A stretch of DNA of 64,000 bases from Tamarix chinensis (taxonomy: Eukaryota > Streptophyta > Magnoliopsida > Caryophyllales > Tamaricaceae): positions 93,988,236 through 94,052,235 of the forward strand of contig CM060177.1 of assembly GCA_030549775.1 (NCBI GenBank), in the 5' to 3' direction. The notes below the pieces were generated by a model. It did not search any database. It had not been told where the DNA came from and saw only the letters and a list, made by a program, of their open reading frames with translations. A program made the position numbers and the translations under genes. Positions 37,212-48,800 of this stretch are shown piece by piece; the stretch's first letter is position 1; each line of letters starts with the position of its first letter.

Positions 37212-37673
37212 TGATAGAAATTAATTATAAGATCGCATGTCAATTCATTAAGATTAATCAATATAATTAAGTCGGAAGGGAACCTGAATCTATAATAACA
37301 AAAGAATTATCGGGTACCGTCGAATCTGATATCAAACCCTAATGGTCGGTTCTACAGTCTTCTAGATCACGCACGTGCCCGCTACTTGCCAATGACTGAT
37401 GGGAACCAATTGGAATGAAGTACATGTGACCTAAGGATCATAACCACATATATATAGATAACTAACATGTTATCTATCAGGCCATCCTAGTTCAGTCCAT
37501 CAACGATCTAGGACTCCCACAGTTTCTACACATATGGGTCCACATTCAATCAGATACATTAGGCCCAACTTAATTAAACCTAATTTGATTACGTTTGTTC
37601 GGGCTTAATTGATACGACAACGTCCAATTCGTATCGTTCACATGTAAGCCCAACGTTGGATAATAATCCAACA
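37212..37673 (-). repeat. 3' LTR of the copia element
   Basis: 462 bp. On the minus strand it starts TGTTGGATTATTATCCAACG and ends TTCTATCA. It begins with a short internal palindrome (GTTGGAT...ATCCAAC). The last 100 bases match the remnant at 43716-43815. Confidence 0.9.
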
Positions 37674-37688
37674 ATCTCCCACTTGGGC
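37674..37688 (-). promoter_or_regulatory. Polypurine tract of the copia element
   Basis: On the minus strand GCCCAAGTGGGAGAT directly precedes the LTR start TGTTGG. This is the typical plus-strand primer of plant copia elements. Confidence 0.8.
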
Positions 37689-38089
37689 TATATGTGCAAT
37701 GCTACTAATTGTGACATAACCGAATGAGCTCAAATCTATTGTCGTTATAAAATGTATCTTTAATCAATCCGATCCATCAATCACATAAACATAGGATCAA
37801 AACGGCTTTTGTCACATATCTACATAACTAAACCCTCAATGGTCACATATATTGACATGACTGAATGACATGGATCAAGATGTGGATGTGTATCATGCAA
37901 TGTGATCCTAACATGCATATTTCCAACTGCTCCACCTTAAAACTTTAGTGAGATCAAACCATACCAAAAGATAGAAAGGAAATAAACTGAAACTTTATTT
38001 CTACAGAAAACATATGGTCAAAATATCCATAAGTCAAACCAAAGAGAGTCTATACATAGGGTAACTAAAATTACAAACTCCCACTAAAA

Positions 38090-39700
38090 CTAAAGATCAT
38101 TAGCTGATATAACACCCATACGAGCTACATGCTCGAGAAACTGCTTGGGTAGTAAGGCTTTAGCAAATGGATCCAAAATCATGGATTTTGTACTGATATG
38201 CTCTATAGAAAATTCTCCTTTCTGAACCTTTTCTTTAACAACTAAGAACTTGATATTGATAATCTTCGATTTCGTAGAACTTAGATTGTTGTTGGAATAC
38301 TAAACTGCAGCCTTATTTTCACACAACAACTTGAGTGGTTTTTCAATACCATCAACTATACGCAGCCTCGTAACAAAATTTCGCAGCCATATACGATAAT
38401 TAGAAGCCTCATAGCATGCCACAAACTCTGCTGCCATAGTGGAAGAGGCAACAACTATCTTTTTGGAACTCTTCCAAGACACAGCTCCTCTAGCCATCAG
38501 AAAAACAAAACCTGATGTGGATTTCATACTATCTTGGCATCCAGCAAAGTCGGAGTCAGTGTATCCTACGATCTTAAGCTTGCTTGACGTCCGATATGTG
38601 AGCATGTAATCTTTCGTTTTCTGTAAGTACCGCATGACTCGTTTGACTGTTGTCCAATGGTCAAGTCTTGGATTGCTCATATATCTGCCCAACATCCCAG
38701 TAATGTACGCAATATCTGGACGCGTACATACCTGAGTGTGCATAAGACTTCCCACAGCTGAAGCATAGGGAATATTTTGCATTTCCCTTCTTTCATAGTC
38801 ATGTTTAGGGCACTGACTGAGACTAAACTTGTCTCCCTTAGCGACTGGGGTATTTCTCGAACTGTAGTTATGCATTCCATATCGTTTGAGAACCCTTTCA
38901 ACATAGGCCTTTTGTGACAACCCTAGGATACCTCGAGAATGATCCCGGTATATCTCTATGCCTAATACAAAAGATGCATCACCAAGATCTTTCATTTCAA
39001 AATTCTTAGCTAGAAATCTCTTGGTCTCATGCAACAAACCTATGTCATTGCTTGCTAGCAATATGTCATCAACATATAAAACTAGAAATATGTTCTTACT
39101 CCCACAGAACTTATGGTATACACATTCATCAACCAAATTCATCTCAAAGCTAAAAGAGGTGATTACTTGATGAAATTTAAAATACAATTGTCGAGACGCT
39201 TGTTTGAGCCCATAGATAGATTTCTTAAGTTTGCAAGCTATATTCTTTGGATCTCCGGACACAAAGTTTTCTAGTTGTACCATATAGATCGTCTCCTCAA
39301 TGTCACCATTGAGAAAGGCATTCTTTACGTCCATCTGATGTAACTCAAGATTAAAATGTGCCAATAATGCCATAATTACCCTCAAGGAGTCCTTAGAAGA
39401 GATCGGAGAGAATGTCTCTTTGAAATCTTCTCCTTCCTTTTGTGTAAAGCCCTTAGCGACTAGACGCGCATCTTTCCACATTGCCTTTTGAATCCCTCTT
39501 AGTCTTAAATATCCATTTGCAACCAATGGGCTTCTTTCCTTCAGGAAATGGGACAAGATCCCATACGTCATTGTCCATCATGGACTTTATTTCCTCATTC
39601 ATGGCATCAATCCACCTTTGAGAATTCGAACTCTCCATGGCTTGACGGAAGTTGATTGGATCATCTTCCATCATGCCAATGCCAACCGCATGTTCTAGGA
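38090..39700 (-). pseudogene. Reverse transcriptase and RNase H of the copia element
   Basis: The reverse transcriptase starts near DNDVWDLVPFPEGKKPIGCKW (39560-39510, frameshifted near 39460). It continues with QMDVKNAFLNGD, KSIYGLKQASRQ and an intact catalytic LYVDDILLASND near 39070. Then come FEMKDLGDASFVLGIEI and the RNase H with YTDSDFAGCQDSMKSTSG, ASSTMAAEFVACYEAS and CENKAAV. A TAG interrupts immediately after KAAV (near 38297), after which the normal tail (SSTKSK...) continues to the stop at 38090-38092. The catalytic core survives better than in the gypsy element, but the stop and an upstream frameshift should prevent a complete product. Confidence 0.92.
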
Positions 39701-41330
39701 GAAATATAATATAATCATCCGGGATAGCACTTCTCCTTTCTCTAGTGGATCTCCTTAGCTCTTGAGGTTGTTGAGCTTATCCTTCTGGAACAATCACTTC
39801 ATTTTGAATGGGTGGTTGTTCTGCATTATCTTGTTGAGGTTCTTGATTTGCCTCTTGATCGATGACAGGTGTTGGGACTTGCACATCGTCAGAGACAATA
39901 GTAGGAATAGTGACTAATTCCTCCTCAAAGATAATGTTTCTAACCTCATTTCTCCCCCCAAGCTCAACATCCTAAAAAAAGGTGGCAGTTTCCGTCTCGA
40001 AAATCAACTGAAGTGTGGGATTATAAAACTTATAGCCCCTAGATCGCTCTGCATAACCAATAAAGTAACTACTAACTGTTTTAGAGTCCAATGACTTTTT
40101 ATGTGGTCTATAAGGCCTTGCCTCAGCTGGACATCCCCACATATGGAAGTGCCTTAAACTAGGCCTTTTGCCTGTCCAAAGCTCATAAGGTGTTTTAGTA
40201 GTTACTTTAGTTGGTACTCTGTTTAGAATGTAAGCTACTGTTTTTAGTGCTTCTCCCTAGAGTGATTCTGGTAAGGTAGAATGACTAATTATACTCCTCA
40301 CCATATCCTTAAGATTTTTGTTTCGTCTTTCAGCTACACCATTCATGTTAGGAGATCCCGGCATGGTGTACTATGGGACGATACCGCACTCCTCTAGGAA
40401 TTTAGTGAATGGTCCTGGACATTGTTCACCTGAACCGTCATATCTGCCATAGTACTCACCACCACGGTCAGATCTAACGCACTTAATTAGTTTGTTGAGT
40501 TGATTCTCAACCTCAACCTTAAATGATTTGAACACGTCCAGTGAATGTGATTTCTCGTGAATGAGATATAGGTACCCATTACATGAGTAGTCGTCTATAA
40601 ATGATATGAAATACTGTTGGCCATTACAAGAAGCCGTAGGGAACGGTCCACAGATATCTATGTGAATCAATTCTAAGACATCCGAAGATCTATTTGCACC
40701 TGTTCTCTTAGTTTTGGTCTGTTTTCCCTTGGCACAATTGATACAATTATATAAGTCTGCAAAGTAAAGGGAATTAAGTATACCATCAGACACAAGCCTC
40801 TCAATTCTAGCTTTTGAGATATGACCTAAGCTTTTATGCCATAATGAGGCTGCATTTTCCTTATTTAATTTGTGTTTAGTACCACGTGATTCCACGTGCA
40901 GGGTTTCATGATATGAAGTGATGATGTCAAGAATATATAGGTTATCGTAAGCACATAATGAACCGGTTCCAATCATATTTGAATTTAATGAAAGACTAAA
41001 TTTATTATTTCCAAATGAACAAAAATAACCAGACTTGTCCAATAAGGAAATGGAAACCAAATTCCGTCTAAAAGACGGTGCAACGAAAGTGTCTTTCATA
41101 TCCAAATGGAAACCAATTTCTAATAATAACCTAAAAGTGTCAATCGCTTCAACTGGTGCTGCCTTGCCATCTCTCATATAGATGTATCTTTCGTCATCAC
41201 TTGGCTTTCGGCAGTTCAAGAAACCCTGCATAGAAACACTTGTGAGTAGTAGCTCCAGAATCTAACCACCAAGTATTTCTAGGTACTGAGGCTAAATTTT
41301 TTCAGAACAAACCAAAGTAAGAATTGTACA
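39700..41330 (-). pseudogene. GAG-preintegrase and integrase of the copia element
   Basis: From the 5' side: pre-integrase LYILDI and LWHKSLGHISKARIERL with the zinc-binding CINCAKGKQ, then the integrase core with first Asp in IHIDICGPF and second in RSDRGGEY. A TAG follows IVP (near 40371). Beyond it, the third catalytic residue is recognisable in MNGVAERRNK in the same frame (40350-40320). Additional stops lie near 40258, 39975 and 39780 in the linker. The linker reads LRRSTRERRSAIPDDYI, typical of this copia group, near 39755-39700. The coding region is mostly intact in sequence but interrupted. Confidence 0.88.
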
Positions 41331-42122
41331 TTTCTTTGCATGCCAAGCGTGGTATTTAGGGCAATCCTTCTTTACATGTCCATTTTTGTTACAAAAGAAG
41401 CAGCTATCATTTTCCTTCTATTGTTTCTTTTGAACCAGATCCTTAGGAGCAGCTTCATCCTTTCTTTTCTTGCCCTTGCCCTTAGAGGTACTGGCTAAGT
41501 GAGCACTTTCACTCCTATCATGCTTCATTCTTTCTTCTTCTTGCACACAATAAGAAATGAGCTCATTGAGAGTCTATTTCTCCTTTTGGCAGTTATAACT
41601 TACCTTAAACTGACTGAATTGTGCAGGAAGTGAAAGCAACACCAAGTGCACGAGCAAATCATATGATAACTTGAGCTTTAGCACTTTCAGTTTAAAAGCA
41701 ATGTTGGACACTTCCATTATGTACTCCCTTATATTTCATTTTCCTTTGCACTTCATCGAAATCAAGCACTGCAAGAGAGTGCTTGTTTCTGCCTTATTGT
41801 TTTTTGCAAAACGTTTCTCAATTTCGGTAAGAAAATTCTTAGCATTGGTGATGTCCTCAGACACCCCACCCCTAAAGGCTTCCGGAATGATGCGCTTAAT
41901 GATCATTAGACTCATGCGATTCGACCGATCCCACTTCTCAAAGTTCCTCTTATCATCAGAGGTACTTTCAGCTGTCAGATCAGCGGGTTTCGGAAGCCTA
42001 AATGTATGATCCAGATCCATGCAGCGAAGGACAATGATAACATTGTCATTCCATTCCTTAAAATTATTCTTGTTCAACATGGGAATAGATCTTAAGTTAG
42101 CAGATATAGTAGTAGCAAACAT
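41330..42122 (-). pseudogene. gag of the copia element
   Basis: The frame starts MFATTISANLRSIPMLNKNN at 42122 and contains the copia gag core (FKEWNDNVIIVLRCMDLDH, FEKWDRSNRMSLMIIKR, FLTEIEKRFAKNNKAE). It stops at 41736 after a shift. Downstream in another frame the CCHC zinc knuckle CFFCNKNGHVKKDC lies near 41405-41360. Nucleocapsid role is known for the family. This copy is frameshifted. Confidence 0.88.
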
Positions 42123-42945
42123 GACTGTACAGAAAAGATAAACATAAATAAATATTCATGCTCACAAAAAAAATTCACATAATAAAATAATCAATGAATT
42201 TAAATATTGGTAATCCCATCACAAGAAACCGGCACAACATTAATATCAAGTCTTTGGACAATAATATTAACTGCATGTGGTGTTCCTGTTGCAATAATCA
42301 AATACTGACAATAAGGCTTGACAGATAATAAGCCCATCTTTGGATTGAATTATTATCCACATGGCAACCAAATAATCGTCACATATTTATTATCGCACGT
42401 GCATATGAAAATCTGCCATATATTTATCTTCCTTTAGGCTGACTAAATGACTGCACGAATAGATATACGCACAAACATCTAATATGTTCGATAAACCAAT
42501 TTTCTATAAAAGATGTCACTTTGACGACATATTATTTCAACTAGCTTATCTATTAATATTAGACAACCAATCATTTAAATAAATTGATTCCTTAATTTTA
42601 TTTCATAAATTTGGACCTATAATATTGGGACCAACCTTATTTAGATTTAATATATACAACAATATCAAATCTAGCTTTATTTGCATAAATTTCAAGTAAC
42701 GCACATAAATAGGCCCATATGAAATTTTAATTGGAATAAAAGAAAACAAACTTGATATTCAATTAAAAAAATTAATTAAGTCAATCATGTATTATTATTA
42801 TTTTAATATAGAAATAATAATACACAACAAATATAAGGTCCAAACTACAAGTCCAAATAGTGTAAAAGGAAAACTAGGCCACAGAATAAAAAAAATAACC
42901 ATAGGCCCAAAGCTAGATCGGCCCAACTCAAGGATTTATTAGCCA

Positions 42946-42977
<32 letters not shown>

Positions 42978-43020
42978 GTGAGCTGTTGGGCCAAACTCGT
43001 CGATAACCCAACAGCCCAAC
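42123..43020 (-). other. Copia leader, AT-rich part
   Basis: Non-coding stretch between gag and the tandem repeats. It ends at an (AT)n tract (42945-42967) and includes no recognisable domain. Confidence 0.5.
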
Positions 43021-43560
43021 CTAAAAATAAGTAAGGAAAAGAAAAGAGGGCAGGAGGTGTCCCAAACCTACCGCAACCTCCTTTTTTGTGTGTGTGTGCT
43101 GGGCCACACCTATTGACAGAAAGAGAGGGGTGCGAGGCAACACCTGCTGCAACCCTCCTTTAATCCCCTTTTTTTGTGTGTGTTGGGCCACACCTATCGA
43201 TAGAAAGAGAGGGGTGCGAGGCAGCACCTACCGCATCCCTCCTTTAATCCCTTTTTTTTTGTGCTGGGCCACACCTATCGACCAAAAGAGAGGGGTGCGA
43301 GGCAGCACCTGCCGCAGCCCTCCTTTAATTCCCTTTTTTTTTTTAATGCGTTGTGCCAACGTTATCGACGGAAAGGAAAGGTGCGAGGCAGCACTTGCCG
43401 CAGGCACCCAAACTTGCCGCATATATCCCTACTTTAATTTTTTGTTTGTTTGCTGGTCATCCGGATCAACAAAAAAAAAAAAAAAAAAAAAGGTGCGAGG
43501 CATGCATCTGCCGCAGCCCTCCTTTAACTTTTTTTTTGTTGAATGGCCACCGAAATAAAG
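43021..43560. repeat. Tandem repeat of about 85 bp in the copia leader
   Basis: Five copies, plus a partial sixth, of a unit with GGGCCACACCTATCGA, GAGAGGGGTGCGAGGCAGCA, CCTGCCGCAGCCCTCC and a poly-T/TG run. The word GGTGCGAGGCA occurs near 43128, 43213, 43294, 43380 and 43492, giving periods of about 80-112 bases. The T runs vary in length between units, which accounts for the drift. It lies between the primer site and gag, in transcribed leader sequence. Confidence 0.88.
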
Positions 43561-43701
43561 GGTGATTAAGAGCAAAGATTAATACACATAAATAGGGCAA
43601 GTATATCAATCCATGGACACAGATTTGAACGGAGGAAATTTGATATGGAACCAAAACAGAGCAACAACAAAAAAGAAACCGAATATGAATTAAGCATGCT
43701 G

Positions 43702-43713
43702 GCTCTGATACCA
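43702..43713 (-). promoter_or_regulatory. Primer-binding site of the copia element (initiator Met tRNA)
   Basis: On the minus strand TGGTATCAGAGC lies two bases after the LTR end TTCTATCA. This is the standard plant copia primer site complementary to initiator methionine tRNA. Confidence 0.95.
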
Positions 43714-43715
43714 AT

Positions 43716-43815
43716 TGATAGAAATTATTTATAGGATTGCGTGTCAATTCATTAATATTAAATAATATAATTAAGTCGGAAGCGAACCTGAATCCATAAT
43801 AACAAAAGAATTATT
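43716..43815 (-). repeat. Truncated 5' LTR of the copia element
   Basis: About 100 bases match the corresponding end of the 3' LTR. After AACAAAAGAATTAT the match stops inside an (ATT)n run. Only the inner (U5) end survives. The promoter-bearing U3 is missing. Confidence 0.85.
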
Positions 43816-44601
43816 ATTATTATTATTATTAAGAAGAAAGATAAAATTAAGATGATGTTGCCAAGTATTGACCCCATCAGTACCGCCCATCTGTAACACT
43901 CCCTCCCTGCCTAACCATCTATCCAAACCAATCCTTTCTTTTTGTTATTTGTTCTTAGAAATTAAAGACATCAAGTTGGACAAGTAATCGAACGAATAAA
44001 TATCAGAGTTATTTCTTAATTAAGATCATTTTATTTATTCATTTATTTGAAAATTGCATAGTGTATGTGTCACTGATCAAGGCTAATTATCATATATTAT
44101 GAAAGGCCAACATAATTTTTATGTGTAAATTAGATTGAATGATAGTATCTTTGTTCGCTCATTTATGAAGAATGATTCATTTATTTTTGGGCTGATAATT
44201 CTCTCGTGATCTTATCGAACAGACAAACACCCTGCTATATATATATAGATATATATGATACGTACGCATGGCAATTTATAATCAGATATTTCAGGGCAAA
44301 TGTATGCATCAGCGGAGAAGCAACAAAAAAAAAACATCAAAGACGCCAAAAAAACACACACACACAACTTCCACGTACGCCCACCACACAAATTCACCAA
44401 CATGCTATGCTATGTGTCAAAAGTCATTCGACATCAGTCCACATCTGCCTCTCTCGCTCTGTGCATGCAGAAGAAAGTAATAGGTAACCCCCCCCCCCAA
44501 CACACACTATACCTCTATATATAGAATCCATGCCCCAGGCTGCATTCATCATCGATCCCTCCTCTGATTAATTAATTAGCGTAATCGTCAATCTAAAAAC
44601 A
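43816..44601 (+). promoter_or_regulatory. Promoter of the 11S globulin gene
   Basis: TATATATA at 44516-44523 lies 79 bases before the ATG and suits a TATA box. A CATGCA (RY core, bound by B3 regulators of seed genes) is at 44464-44469, and another ATGCAT word lies at about 44303. ACGT-containing words occur near 44372. These fit seed-specific control by known biology of globulin promoters. The assignment of each site is inference. A poly-C run is at 44487-44498. Confidence 0.6.
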
Positions 44602-46875
44602 ATGGCTAAAGCAGCTGGTAGGCTGCAGCTTATGGCAGTGTTACTTTGTGTTCTGCTTTCGGTCGGTACGAGTGAGAGGAGAAGTCAGAGGTTTAGTGAA
44701 AGAGCACAACAATGCAGGCTTGAGAAACTCAACACACAACAACCGAGCACAAGGATTGAGTCTGAAGGCGGTGTTACCGAAATATGGGATTCAAAAGAAG
44801 ATCAGTTCCAATGTGCCGGTGTTGGTGCTCTGAGGAATGTCTTGCAGCCAAACTCCCTCGCTTTGCCTCGATTCCACCCTGCTCCTCAGCTCGTTTATGT
44901 AGAGCAAGGTCAGTCCTGGTGACCTTAAATCCCGCTAGCTCTGCCCACCCCACCACATATACGCACGCATGTCGATATATAAAATTATTTGATCTGAACT
45001 TAAATTAACTAATTGTATGTTCTCGTGTCGCTCGCATGCAGGTGAGGGATTGATGGGACTGTCATTCCCTGGATGCCCAGAGACATTCCACTCGCACCGA
45101 TCCTCTTCGTCCTCCAGGCGACGTGGTGGGGACCGTAGAGGCGAACGAGGAGAAGGAGAAGGAGAAGGGCCGTTCCCAATGTCACAAGAAAGAGACATTG
45201 ATCTTCATCAGAAGATCCACCGTGTCCGTCGTGGAGATATCATAGCTATACCAGCCGGTACGGTCCACTGGTGGTACAATGACGGCAATGAGGAATTCAT
45301 TGACGTTGTCGTCACCGACCTCAACAACCAAGTCAACCAACTTGATCAGACCTTCAGAGTATGTAGAATCAATATATATATTCTTCTCGTTTAATTCATA
45401 TCAATTATTTGTGTAAACTAACATACATGAGATATATATGTACATTGTATGCATACAGTCGTTTGAATTGGCAGGAGGAATGCCAGAGGGACAGAGGGGA
45501 ATGAGAGGCGAAGGGGAAGAAGAATACCAGAACGTCCTAAGCGCATTCGACAAGGAGCTATTATCTGAGTCATTCAACGTGCCTGAAGAAATAGTAGAGA
45601 GAATGCAAAGACAAGACCAACAGAGAGGACTCATCGTCCGAGCTGAGAACATGCGCGGGGTCATAATCCCTGACGAGGGAGAAGAGGAGGAGGAATACAG
45701 AAGAACAAGGGGAAGGGGATCAAGATTTTCACCAAGACACAGGAGAGGAAGTAGATGGTGGGAGCCCCGACAGGAAGAAGGAGAAGAGGAAGGGTACAGA
45801 AGAAGGGAAAGAGGATCACACCAGCTTCGGCCCAGAGAGGAAGAAGAAGGGTACGACACAAGGGAAAGGGGATCAAGGTCACCTCGTAGAACCCGTGAAG
45901 AAGAAGAGGAGGAAGAGTATGGGCCAAGGAGGGAAAGAGGATCAAGGTACTCACCAAGGGAGAGAAGAGGAAGCAGATGGTGGGAACCACGACGACAAGA
46001 GGGAAGAGGAAGAGGAAGAGTATGGGACAAGGAGGAGGGAAGAAGGATCAAGGTACTCACCAAGGGAGAGACGAGGAAGCAGATGGTGGGAACCACGACG
46101 ACAAGGGGAAGAGGAAGAGAAAGAATATGGGCCAAGGAGGGAAAGAGGATCAAGATACACACCAAGAACCCACGGACAGACCACCAGAGAAGAACGACAA
46201 GAAGAAGAGTATGAATCAAGGAGGGGGGAAAGAGGATCCCCATATTCCAGAAGAGGCAGCAGAGGAACAAAGTCATGCCGCATATGCTGTGAAGAAGAAA
46301 AAGACAGCAACGGCTTAGAAGAAACAATCTGCACAGCCAAAATCCGCCACAACCTCAACACCCGTAAAGACGTAGACGTGTACACTCACCGTGCAGGAAG
46401 ACTCAACGTCGTCAACGAACACAAACTACCAATCCTCAGATACATAGACATGAGTGCAGAGAAGGCCAACATCGCCCCCAATGCATTGTACTCACCGCAC
46501 TGGTCGATCAACAGCCACACGGTCGTGTACGTGACACGAGGACAAGCGGATGTTCAGATCGTCGGACCGTCCAAAGGTGGACAGAGGGTGATGGACGAAA
46601 GAGTAAGTGAAGGTGATATGTTTGTGATTCCACAGTTCTTTTTATCGACTTGCAGGGCAGGAAGAGATGGGTTTGAGTTTGTGAGTTTTAAGACGACGAG
46701 TAGCCCTATGAAGAGTCCTTTGGCAGGGTATACCTCTGTGTTTAGGGCTATGCCTCTTCAGGTTATTAGTAATGCCTATCAGATTTCGCCTTCGGATGCT
46801 CAGGAACTTAAGCTTGGTAGAGAAGGTCAGAGCTTCTTCCTTTCTCCTCTGAAGAGGAGCAGGAGGTCTAACTAG
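44602..46875 (+). CDS. 11S seed storage globulin (legumin type), frameshifted in the repeat loop
   Basis: A vacuolar seed storage protein, made as a pre-pro-chain and cut into acidic and basic chains. Exons: 44602-44908, 45042-45358, 45459-46875. Signal peptide at residues 1-24. Disulfide Cys at 38 and 71 (QQCRLEKLN, QFQCAGVG) and in FPGCPETF and EETICTA. Cupin 1: APQLVYVEQGEGLMGLSFPG. Cupin 2: SINSHTVVYVTRGQADVQIVG. The cleavage site is NG in DSNGLEETICT. Between the cupins lies a long Arg/Glu loop (about 215 codons) with GSRYSPRERRGSRWWEPRRQ repeats, so the chain would be near 679 residues against about 480-560 usually. The repeat at 45975-46020 is 46 bases where its sister at 46081-46125 is 45. 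This one-base insertion moves the frame, and the remaining half is open only in the new frame. Third-intron loss relative to legumin A also occurs. Either pseudogene or assembly error. Confidence 0.88.
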
Positions 46876-47038
46876 AACTTGAAGAGTAACAGCTGTTCTA
46901 ACCCGGGCAAGTGTGTGAGAGAGGCTCTTTCTTTGTCCTAAGTACCTAAGAGGCTGCTTCCTTGTGAGAAATAAGGTTCTGCTTATGCATGTAATCAATC
47001 CACTTTTGAGGGTTTTGAGTTGTATATTAACTACTATC

Positions 47039-47044
47039 AATAAA
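47039..47044 (+). terminator. Poly(A) signal of the 11S globulin gene
   Basis: AATAAA lies about 165 bases after the stop codon at 46873-46875, a normal distance for a plant 3' untranslated region. Confidence 0.65.
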
Positions 47045-48030
47045 ATGTGCCTCCCTTGTTTTTGCTTTTATCTTCCGATCTCACATTCCCCTATAAGCTT
47101 TCATCAGACATTTTAGTATAGATTACAACTTTCACGGTCCATCATTCAAAACATACCAGTAAATGTCCCGGATGTTAAACTAACCAATCAGCTGCATCTT
47201 TGACAAATAGTACAACAACAATCACCTTGGTAGTTTTCAAATTTCACTCTTTTTAAAGGATAGACAAAAGTTTGGCATGAGATAAAAACTACAAAAGGAA
47301 GTAAATGATAATTGTAGCTGTTATATGCAAAATGTTGGTTTACTAGGTAGAGAAAAATATACTCTTATAATTATATTGCTTTACCTACCTACGTTTTTCT
47401 ACTTTCATCTAACTTTCCCGTGCACTTTCTCTACTTCTTACTTTCTCCTGCTTCTCTCCTCCTTCCTTCTACAAGCAACTTTTTTAAGTAATTTTTTTCC
47501 CAATCAAGCATCAGGTTGAAGGTAAGCTTTAATTTTAAATCTATAAGTATGAGTTTTAATTTTTAATATATAAGTATCTGAGTTTTAATTTTTTTAATTT
47601 ATAAATGTGTAAGTATAAATTTTATTTTTATTATATAATTAGATTGTAGATGTGAGGAAAAAAAATTTGGTAGTTTCTATGTTTCAGCTAATAGTATCGA
47701 TGCTTTGGGGCGAGATCGGCAAAATATGTCGATGGATCTCATCAGATTCGGAAAAACCTGCCAATGTCTGGTCGTGGAAAAGCTTGCGGTAGTTTCGGCT
47801 AACAATACCGAAGGTTTGGGGCGGAGATTGGCAAAATCTGCCAATGTTTGTGGCTTGCTTCGACAAATTGTGCCGATGCCGATGCGTATGCATTGTCTTC
47901 GGCCAAATATGACGATGCTCAAGCCAAATCTTATCCGCATTAGGGTTTTATCTTAATTATAATAATAATTATATTTATTAATGATTGTTTGTTAATTATA
48001 ATTTATCTTAATTATATTTTTTGATTATGG
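47045..48030. other. Intergenic DNA with a two-copy direct repeat
   Basis: No gene is supported. TTTCAGCTAATAGTATCGAT...TTTGGGGCGAGATCGGCAAAAT (from 47682) recurs as TTTCGGCTAACAATACCGAA...TTTGGGGCGGAGATTGGCAAAAT (from 47793), a period near 111 bases. A third, weaker echo follows near 47898. Origin unknown. Confidence 0.5.
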
Positions 48031-48800
48031 TTAATTGATTAATTTTATAAAATATATTTATAGATTTATTATACTCTATTAATTATACTCTAATATTTTA
48101 ATTAAATCTAGGTTTTAGTAAATTATCTTTTTATTCTAGGGTTTTGGTTATTTTTAGGATGTAAAATTATATATATTAATTATGGTTTATTAATAATATT
48201 AATTGTACTCTAATATTATAATTAAATATAGGTTTGGTAAATTATATCTCTATTATATAGTTTTGGTTATTTTTAGGATATATAATTATATATATTAATT
48301 ACGGTTTATTAATTATATTTATTATGCACTAATATTTTAACTAAATATAGGTTCAGTAAGTTATCTTTCTATTCTAAGGTATTGCCTATTTTTTGGATGT
48401 GTAATTATATATACTAATTATGGTTAATTAATTATATTAATTATGCTCTCATAATTTAATTAAATATAGGTTCGGTAAATTATCTCTCTATTCTAGGGTT
48501 TTGGCTATTTTTTGGATGTGTAGTTATATATATTAATTATGGTTTATTAATTATATTAATTATGCTCTCATAATTTAATTAAATATAGGTTCGGTAAATT
48601 ATCTCTCTATTCTAGGGTTTTGGCTATTTTTTGGATGTGTAATTATATATATTAATTATGGTTTATTAATTATATTAATTATGCTCTCATAATTTAATTA
48701 AATAAAGGTTCAATAAATTATCTCTCTATTGTAGAGTTTTTGGTTATTGTTAGGATATGTAATTTGTATATATTAATTATGGTTTATAAATGATATTTTT
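48030..48800 (+). repeat. Tandem array, period 119-120 bp, six copies
   Basis: The landmark (A)AATATAGGTT(C/T) occurs at 48111, 48231, 48350, 48469, 48588 and 48707, i.e. spacings of 120, 119, 119, 119 and 119. Each unit has CTCTATTCTAGGGTTTTGGC, TTTTTGGATGTGTAATTATA and TTAATTATGGTTTATTAATT. Copies 4 and 5 are nearly identical and the edge copies are worn, which suggests recent unequal exchange in the centre. It is AT-rich and non-coding. Confidence 0.93.

Larger units (their letters stand above)
37212..43815 (-). mobile_element. Ty1/copia LTR retrotransposon with truncated 5' LTR
   Basis: Reading on the minus strand: remnant 5' LTR (43716-43815), primer site, repeat-bearing leader, gag, integrase, reverse transcriptase with RNase H, polypurine tract and 3' LTR (37212-37673). 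Domain order (integrase before reverse transcriptase) and the initiator-Met primer site define it as Ty1/copia. Several in-frame stops and frameshifts make it inactive. Target duplication cannot be tested because the outer part of the 5' LTR is missing. Confidence 0.93.

Noticed and set aside
37212..43815. Target-site duplication for the copia element
   Set aside because: The left flank is CATTC, but the outer part of the right LTR is missing, so no partner can be tested.
45945..46060. An extra intron explaining the frame change in the 11S gene
   Set aside because: The protein repeat continues in register on both sides of the shift, with a single extra base between sister repeats. A GT-AG intron would remove repeat units that are intact.
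45401..46327. 308-codon open frame on the minus strand, Leu/Ser/Pro-rich
   Set aside because: It is the antisense shadow of the purine-rich repeat loop of the 11S globulin gene, and has no domain.
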